From NCBI GenBank assembly GCA_030598065.1, contig JAUVQR010000039.1:1-9259 (forward strand): a stretch of 9,259 nt of DNA. The letters run 5' to 3'. The stretch's first letter is position 1, and the number at the start of each line of letters is the position of its first letter. The notes beneath the pieces are model-generated. The model did no database searches and was not told the origin of the DNA. It worked only from the letters and a program-made list of their open reading frames with translations. A program made the translations under genes and the position numbers. The stretch comes from Planctomycetota bacterium. GTDB lineage: Bacteria > Planctomycetota > Brocadiia > Brocadiales > Bathyanammoxibiaceae. This document shows, in pieces, positions 5,226 to 9,259 of this stretch.

Positions 5226-6476
5226 TTGAGTATGGAATACCCTAAACTGCGTCCTATTGAGGCCCTCCCGTATGACGAGCCGGGGCAGGACAGAATAATC
5301 CTGAGGGACCCTTCAAATCTCACTGAGACGGCAATAGTCGTCCCCTACAACGCACTTGAGATACTAAGCTTATTCGACGGAAACCGCTCCATCCTGGAAA
5401 TACAATCAGCGTACGCAGAACGCCATGCCACCATTTTAGCCAGGGAGCAGATTGAAGGACTTATAAAGACTCTGGACAAGAACCTGTTTCTTGATAGCGA
5501 GACGTTCAGGCGGTTCTTAAATGACGTAGAGGAAGAATTCAGGCGCTCGGACCTGAGAAAGGCAACTCTGGCCGGCAAGGGATACGAGGATGACCCCGTG
5601 AAGCTGAGGCGACAGCTCGACGCATATTTTACGTCTGACGGCGTTCCGGGCAGAGTTTCTGCTGCCGCTTCTAAGCCGGAAGACGGTAACGTGTCCAAGA
5701 CGGGTATAAAGGGCGCTGTGCTGCCCCACATAGACCTCGGTAGGGGAGGGACGTGCTACGCCTGGGGCTACAGGGAGATTGAGGAATCCGCCAACGCAAA
5801 GTGTTTCATCTTGTTAGGCACCTTTCACGGAGCCGCAAAAAGGCTGTTCAATCTCACAAAAAAGGATTTTGAGACGCCATTCGGCCGCCTGCGAACGGAT
5901 GGGGAGATGGTGGACGCCCTGGAGAGAGATGGCGGCAAGGGGCTTTTCCAGGACGAGTTTGTGCATAGGAACGAACACTCTATTGAGTTTCAGGCGTTAT
6001 TCCTCAAGTATTTGTATAAAGAAGCGGATGACGTCACCATAGTGCCTGTTCTTTGTTCGTCATTCTATGAGATAATGAGCGGCGAAGCCAGCCCGTCATC
6101 GGTGCAAGAGGTAGATGATTTCCTGAAGGCGCTGAGAGGCGCGATTGAGCGATGCGGCAGGGACGTCTTTTTCCTGGCAAGCGCCGACCTCAGCCACGTG
6201 GGGCCACGCTTCGGCGACCTTGCGCCCCTGACCGAACAACAGCTTCACGAGATAGAGGAAGAAGACATCAATATGATAAGGTTTATAGAAGACGTGGACG
6301 CTGAGGGCTTCTTCTCTAACGTGCAAAAGGACGGCGACAAAAGGAAGATTTGCGGCCTTTCGCCGATATACGTGCTCCTAAAGCTAATAGACGCCTCAAG
6401 GGGCAGGCTGCTCCAGTACAAACAGTGGCCGGACCCGATGGGCATGGTCAGTTTCGCCAGTATTTCTTTCCACTAG
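5226..6476 (+). CDS. Memo-family protein (AmmeMemoRadiSam system B type) with N-terminal PqqD-like domain
   Basis: About 416 aa. Residues ~160-416 form a Memo domain, related to extradiol dioxygenase/LigB folds: PHIDLGRGG with His168, LLGTFHGA with His201, HRNEHSIEFQ (247-256), ASADLSHVG with His324, and a late CGLSPI with Cys376. These correspond to the metal-site histidines and conserved cysteine of Memo proteins. Residues ~15-100 resemble a PqqD/RRE-like winged-helix peptide-binding domain (LRDPSNL...ILSLFDGNRSILEI). In AmmeMemoRadiSam systems Memo (B) sits beside an AMMECR1 protein (A) and a radical SAM enzyme; neither is in this window, so this is an orphan copy. Start: AGAGGT (5213-5218) is seven bases from TTG 5226 and 13 from ATG 5232, so TTG is slightly favoured. 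Residue numbers are from TTG. The substrate is unknown. Confidence 0.88.
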   Translation: MSMEYPKLRPIEALPYDEPGQDRIILRDPSNLTETAIVVPYNALEILSLFDGNRSILEIQSAYAERHATILAREQIEGLIKTLDKNLFLDSETFRRFLNDVEEEFRRSDLRKATLAGKGYEDDPVKLRRQLDAYFTSDGVPGRVSAAASKPEDGNVSKTGIKGAVLPHIDLGRGGTCYAWGYREIEESANAKCFILLGTFHGAAKRLFNLTKKDFETPFGRLRTDGEMVDALERDGGKGLFQDEFVHRNEHSIEFQALFLKYLYKEADDVTIVPVLCSSFYEIMSGEASPSSVQEVDDFLKALRGAIERCGRDVFFLASADLSHVGPRFGDLAPLTEQQLHEIEEEDINMIRFIEDVDAEGFFSNVQKDGDKRKICGLSPIYVLLKLIDASRGRLLQYKQWPDPMGMVSFASISFH

Positions 6477-6546
6477 AGTTTCGGGTAGGCCGTCCGGGCC
6501 GAGACGATTGTCAGGTATCTCTCGGGCTATATTTGCGAAGTCGGCC

Positions 6547-7419
6547 TTATTGTATCTTGCCGTCCTTCAGGCCACGATAAAATGCCTTCATGCGTAACGC
6601 GTCTTCGTCCTGCGCGTCTTTACTCTCACAGATAATCGTGGGAGTTAGTCCGTATTCCGCTATTACTTCCAAGAACGGCTCAAACCTCGGTCCGTAGCCG
6701 TCGTCTCTGTAATTTTTGTGCCTCTTTTCCCCTTTTTCGCCGAATTCAATGGGGTAGAAATGGCAGTGTAGTTCTTTCATTTCCTCCGTACCCAGTGGGA
6801 CTTTTTCACCGACGCGGTCGAAGATTTTTCTGAAATCTCCTTTTTCCAGGAGCGCTCCGCTCTCGTAGGCGTAGATGTGGGCAAAATCGAGACACGGCCT
6901 CAGAAAGTCCAGCTCACCGCACATCTCGATGATTTCCTCCAGAGAGCCCAGATACGAGGGCCTTCTGCCGACCGTCTCAACGTATATGAGGGTTTTTTTG
7001 TTATCGGTATTTTTTCGAATAACCTTGAGGTTGTCGAGGCATCTCTTCATGGCGTCGCGTGCGTTCCCCTGGTTGGTACCCGGGTGCAGGATAATCTTGT
7101 TTGTACCGAGGCAAGAGGCGAACTCTAGGCACTTGAGCATCATTTCAATGGAATTCTTGACGACCTCCTTTTTTGTGCTGGTCAGCACCACATAGTACGG
7201 GGCGTGGATGGACAGTGCCGTACCCGTTGATTCCGCGTTTTTTCTGAGAATAAGCGCCCTCTCCCTGGTCAACCTGATGCCGTGGGTAAACTGGACCTCG
7301 TAGGCGTCAAGCCCGATACCGGCCAACCAGAGGGGGTTGTTGACGCTGTCACGCTTATAGCTGGATTTCCAGAAATTCGGCGGACACCCCGCCACGCCAA
7401 ACTTTGTCTCTTCTTTCAT
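6547..7419 (-). CDS. Endonuclease IV-like TIM-barrel protein (AP endonuclease family 2)
   Basis: 290 aa of the Nfo/xylose-isomerase-like TIM-barrel family, whose members cut abasic DNA or isomerise sugars at a trinuclear metal site. Seen directly: LSIHAPYYV with His72, IILHPGTN with His112, YVETVG with Glu148, CLDFAHIYA with Asp178 and His181, ELHCHF with His218, GEKRH with His234, and IICES with Glu265. These match E. coli Nfo His69, His109, Glu145, Asp179, His182, His216, His231 and Glu261. The position matching Asp229 is Lys232, so one metal ligand seems altered, which may mark a subfamily with different metal content. Length is close to E. coli Nfo (285 aa). It is the last gene of the minus-strand cluster, five bases after the 49-aa small ORF, with TAAGG overlapping that stop as a weak Shine-Dalgarno. 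The abasic-site endonuclease role is probable but not certain, so no symbol is given. Confidence 0.85.
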   Translation of the reverse strand: MKEETKFGVAGCPPNFWKSSYKRDSVNNPLWLAGIGLDAYEVQFTHGIRLTRERALILRKNAESTGTALSIHAPYYVVLTSTKKEVVKNSIEMMLKCLEFASCLGTNKIILHPGTNQGNARDAMKRCLDNLKVIRKNTDNKKTLIYVETVGRRPSYLGSLEEIIEMCGELDFLRPCLDFAHIYAYESGALLEKGDFRKIFDRVGEKVPLGTEEMKELHCHFYPIEFGEKGEKRHKNYRDDGYGPRFEPFLEVIAEYGLTPTIICESKDAQDEDALRMKAFYRGLKDGKIQ

Positions 7420-7424
7420 GGGCC

Positions 7425-7574
7425 TTAACGGATGACGGAATAGGGCGTGTTTACCAGATATATGCTGACCGAATATATGCTGACCGACGGGGGCGCCGCG
7501 TTGAGACTGTTATTGGCTACCAGGCAACTGATTAACGCCGCGGCAAGCAAGAAGACGTAACTTCTGAAGGGCAT
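7425..7574 (-). CDS. 49-aa small secreted or lipoprotein-like peptide
   Basis: A short ORF filling most of the gap between two larger genes. It starts MPFRSYVFLLAAALISC: a basic residue, then a hydrophobic core, then LISC, which fits a relaxed lipobox with Cys17; cleavage after ...SLNA (residue 26) by signal peptidase I is also possible. The mature part has a duplicated pentapeptide SVSIY-SVSIY and is rich in Ser, Tyr and Val. Its TAA is five bases before the downstream endonuclease IV-like start, the same tight spacing seen elsewhere in this cluster. There is no Shine-Dalgarno, but a good promoter lies so close that the mRNA could begin at the ATG (leaderless). Function is unknown. A chance ORF is possible, but signal sequence, spacing and promoter together argue for a gene. 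Confidence 0.55.
   Translation of the reverse strand: MPFRSYVFLLAAALISCLVANNSLNAAPPSVSIYSVSIYLVNTPYSVIR
7458..7487 (-). repeat. 15-bp perfect tandem duplication
   Basis: ATATATGCTGACCGA (plus strand) is repeated twice without a gap. Being a multiple of three, it keeps the 49-aa reading frame and produces SVSIYSVSIY, consistent with a recent in-frame slippage or duplication. Confidence 0.9.
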
Positions 7575-7579
7575 ATAAG

Positions 7580-7608
7580 ATTATAGACCGGGGCGCGGAC
7601 AGATTCAA
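7580..7608 (-). promoter_or_regulatory. Internal promoter for the 49-aa ORF and endonuclease IV-like gene
   Basis: On the minus strand: TTGAAT (7603-7608), a 17-base spacer and a perfect TATAAT (7580-7585). The -10 ends five bases before ATG 7574, so initiation would fall at or next to the start codon, predicting a leaderless transcript or one that serves mainly the downstream gene. Confidence 0.6.
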
Positions 7609-7632
7609 GTCGTGCGGGATAGATAAGATACC

Positions 7633-8235
7633 CTACCTCATCCCCGACAGGTCGAATTCAAACCTCGCGCCTCTCTGGTCCGGTATGCTGACCACAACGG
7701 TGGCCTTTCCGTCGGGGTCAAGCTTGTCCATGGGAAAATAGTAGTAACATATGGCCTTGTACGCCGGCGCATTTGGCCAGAAGTCTGTCGGCTCTGCCTT
7801 CATGGCCGGCCTTGACTCTATAGGCTCAATGGTCTTTCCGTCCTGTTCAATGACGGCAACGGCTTCTTGCGCGAACGCCTTTGAATCCCCGTAGATTGCC
7901 ATACCGATGGCCAACTTACCCTTGGACCCTTCTATTATCCCTTCAATGACGTCTTTATCAACCGGTTCTCCCTCTGCTGCGGCGTGCTTGGCCTCAAAGG
8001 CTATCTTGGAAAACGGGGTGATGACCCTGGCGGAACCGGTCCCGTAGCCGAGGTCCAGCCTCCAGTCCTTGAAGAACTCAACGTAATCGACGTCCTTGTT
8101 GTCCGCTCCGTATTTAACGGCCTCCTGGACGTCTTCTTTTGTGAGTTCCGGGATGACGGCCTCCAATGATGAGTAGGAGGTGAAGGCAAGGACGCACCAG
8201 ACAAATACTGAGGTCGCTAGGATGTTCTTGTTCAT
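7633..8235 (-). CDS. Exported protein of unknown function
   Basis: 200 aa, family not recognised. The N-terminus MNKNILATSVFVWCVLAFTSYSSLEA has a basic start, hydrophobic core and a signal peptidase I-like site after residue 26, so it should be exported. The mature part begins with an acidic helical stretch (ELTKEDVQEAVKYGADNKD), has a central Ala/Glu-rich part, and ends in probable beta strands (KATVVVSIPDQRGARFEFDLSGM). There is one Cys after the signal, no repeats and no catalytic motif. GGAGGG lies nine bases before ATG and sits inside the last codons of the preceding 42-aa ORF, whose stop is five bases away, suggesting translational coupling. It belongs to the minus-strand cluster downstream of an M48 peptidase, so a cell-envelope role is plausible but inferred. 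Confidence 0.82.
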   Translation of the reverse strand: MNKNILATSVFVWCVLAFTSYSSLEAVIPELTKEDVQEAVKYGADNKDVDYVEFFKDWRLDLGYGTGSARVITPFSKIAFEAKHAAAEGEPVDKDVIEGIIEGSKGKLAIGMAIYGDSKAFAQEAVAVIEQDGKTIEPIESRPAMKAEPTDFWPNAPAYKAICYYYFPMDKLDPDGKATVVVSIPDQRGARFEFDLSGMR

Positions 8236-8240
8236 AACAG

Positions 8241-8369
8241 TCAGCCCTCCACGTCTTCAAGTTCTTCCGGAGTAGGTCTTTTGACCCTTTTACTCTTTTT
8301 ATCCTCAAAGACCTTCTCGCTTGGGCATTTGAGCCTTGGCAACTTTGGAATCTTTTTCCTTTTCTTCAT
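8241..8369 (-). CDS. 42-aa basic small protein
   Basis: ATG at 8369, TGA at 8241-8243. The product starts MKKRKKIPKLPRLKCPSEKV and ends PTPEELEDVEG: a strongly basic first half and an acidic tail, one Cys, no membrane segment. It lies 18 bases after the M48 reading frame ends and five bases before the exported 200-aa protein, whose Shine-Dalgarno is embedded in its 3' end. Its own Shine-Dalgarno is weak (AGGA, 10 bases upstream). Tight packing in one direction supports a real coupled small gene. Function is unknown; a nucleic-acid- or ribosome-binding role would be a guess based on charge only. Confidence 0.6.
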   Translation of the reverse strand: MKKRKKIPKLPRLKCPSEKVFEDKKSKRVKRPTPEELEDVEG

Positions 8370-8387
8370 TATGCAGTAATCCTGAGG

Positions 8388-8729
8388 CTAGGGACTACAG
8401 ACCTCGCAGGAAACGCCTCCGGACGTGACAGCTTGCCTTCTCGAAGGAAAATACAACAGGTCCTCCGGACCGGTCTCAGAGAGTAACGGGCAGTTAGCGT
8501 GGTGGAAGACACGGGAGCCTCTTATTGCGACTACTTCCGAGGTCTTTCTCACCGGAGCGTCGCGCTGCAGGGCCAGTCTTTCTCTTGTGGCCGCATCAAG
8601 GGGTTTTGCCACTGGCGGAGACTGGGCTTCCGTCACTTGAGGCGCCTTTGCCGGACGGGTTTTTTTGCCGTGGCTACGGCCTTCTTGCAGCTCGTCTGCT
8701 ATCTCCCTGGCCCGCTCCATCCTTTCCAC
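8388..8729 (-). CDS. Frameshifted C-terminal part of the M48 peptidase, with His/Cys-rich domain
   Basis: The reading frame begins VERMERAREIADELQEG, the sequence expected to follow SHPSS in M48 peptidases, but it is one frame away from the catalytic part upstream. Restoring a single base in the C-run at 8736-8738 (plus-strand GGG) fuses the two as ...SSHPSSVERMER. Read as an independent gene it would start at GTG 8729. After a proline/alanine-rich linker (about residues 20-65) the last 45 residues read VFHHANCPLL...FPSRRQAVTSGGVSCEVCSP. This His/Cys pattern resembles the small Ada-type or 'CxxC-P' metal-binding modules found at the ends of some bacterial proteins. It is probably not an independent gene, either because of a sequencing error or a real truncating mutation. 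Confidence 0.7.
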   Translation of the reverse strand: MERMERAREIADELQEGRSHGKKTRPAKAPQVTEAQSPPVAKPLDAATRERLALQRDAPVRKTSEVVAIRGSRVFHHANCPLLSETGPEDLLYFPSRRQAVTSGGVSCEVCSP

Positions 8730-9259
8730 CGAGCTGGGTGGCTGCTAAAGATGCCGCTTGTCTGGCTCTGAGGGTGCTCAATTGCCAGACGTTCCCATAT
8801 GTCCACGCCGTCTTGAACGTCGAAGCCGGCCCTGTGGGCGTAAAGCATACCGAAATAATCCGCCTCCCTCTCCATGTCCCGGCTGAATTTCTGTGTGAAC
8901 ACGCTTCCTCCGATTTGGGCCAGCCCTCCCACACCCGGAGCGGCCCTTTCGGCCAGTGTGGAGCCTATCATCAGCACGATTCCGGATAGTATGCCCTTCG
9001 TTATGTGGCCCTGCGTCATGTGAGCTATCTCATGGCCAAGCACCACGGCAAGTTCGTCTTCGGAGTCTACAAAGTCAATCATACAGGTAGTTACCACTAT
9101 CTTTCCGTATGAGGCGCCGGCGTTTGGCTCCCGGTTTCTTTGAATCGTGAAATCGACGTTTATCCGTTTGCCGGCCTCTTTGAGCAGTTTGGAGCCTACG
9201 GCCTCTACCAACGCTTTTTGTTCCGCCGGGTGCCTGGCGTTCCACAGCCCCGGGCGCGG
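8699..9259 (-). CDS. M48 family zinc metallopeptidase, catalytic part, runs off window
   Basis: The frame is open to the right edge, so the N-terminus is missing; TTG 9211 is only an internal candidate start. Seen directly: NAGASYGKIVVTTCMIDFVDSEDE, then the zinc motif HEIAH in VLGHEIAHMTQGH, a hydrophobic stretch GILSGIVLMIGSTLA, and MEREADYFG with the third zinc ligand Glu, followed by LAIEHPQSQTSGIFSSHP. This is the layout of periplasmic BepA/LoiP-type M48 peptidases, which degrade misfolded envelope proteins. After SHP the frame slips: it reads ARWKGWSGPGR and stops at 8699, whereas the natural continuation SSVERMER lies in the neighbouring frame. Catalytic residues are intact. It heads the visible part of the minus-strand cluster. 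Confidence 0.9.
   Translation of the reverse strand, partial: PRPGLWNARHPAEQKALVEAVGSKLLKEAGKRINVDFTIQRNREPNAGASYGKIVVTTCMIDFVDSEDELAVVLGHEIAHMTQGHITKGILSGIVLMIGSTLAERAAPGVGGLAQIGGSVFTQKFSRDMEREADYFGMLYAHRAGFDVQDGVDIWERLAIEHPQSQTSGIFSSHPARWKGWSGPGR

Noticed and set aside
6477..6546. GC-rich GGCC-containing sequence between the convergent Memo and endonuclease IV-like genes as a terminator
   Set aside because: No stable stem followed by a T-run on either strand could be drawn.
8525..8989. 154-aa plus-strand ORF
   Set aside because: It is antisense to the M48 peptidase, which has clear catalytic motifs.

Overview
The window is a 9.3-kb piece of a moderately GC-rich bacterial chromosome with housekeeping and accessory genes and no rRNA, tRNA, phage, IS or CRISPR signature. 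An in-frame UGA with a SECIS-like hairpin, a class III (anaerobic) ribonucleotide reductase-type glycyl-radical domain and a Memo/AmmeMemoRadiSam-type protein suggest an anaerobic or microaerophilic bacterium that uses selenocysteine. The phylum cannot be fixed from the sequence. Planctomycetota, Desulfobacterota or a related deep-branching group would all fit, and this is inference only.

Layout. Plus strand 44-3139: recG (branch-migration helicase with a repeat-built charged insert in the wedge domain), then thiD (HMP/HMP-P kinase). Convergent with thiD, one base apart, is a minus-strand gene at 3141-3710. It encodes a thioredoxin-fold/TPR protein whose redox motif reads Sec-Gly-Gly-Cys because the first active-site codon is UGA. 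A plain ORF call sees only the part after the UGA. A divergent, AT-rich control region (3711-4041) with inverted repeats and a strong sigma70-type promoter separates it from a plus-strand 125-aa gene (4042-4419). That gene ends in the glycyl-radical C-terminus of anaerobic RNR (NrdD) but has no catalytic barrel. A clear intrinsic terminator follows.

4574-6476: a TIGR00725/LOG-like Rossmann protein (minus) and a Memo-family protein with a PqqD-like N-terminal domain (plus), divergent from one control region with a promoter on each strand. 6547-9259, all minus: an apparent operon whose upstream end runs off the window. In transcription order it holds an M48 metallopeptidase broken by a one-base frameshift just after its SHP motif, the separated C-terminal part of that protein with a His/Cys-rich domain, a 42-aa basic small ORF, an exported 200-aa protein of unknown function, a 49-aa signal-peptide-bearing small ORF with its own promoter, and an endonuclease IV-like TIM-barrel protein.

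Most notable: (1) the selenocysteine thioredoxin-TPR protein with strong Shine-Dalgarno and SECIS hairpin; (2) the stand-alone NrdD glycyl-radical domain, which by size and design resembles GrcA/YfiD, the spare glycyl-radical domain of pyruvate formate-lyase, but for ribonucleotide reductase; (3) the divergent pairing of these two genes, which raises the possibility of a linked thiol-redox/radical-repair function; (4) two short genes missed by size cut-offs (7425-7574 and 8241-8369).
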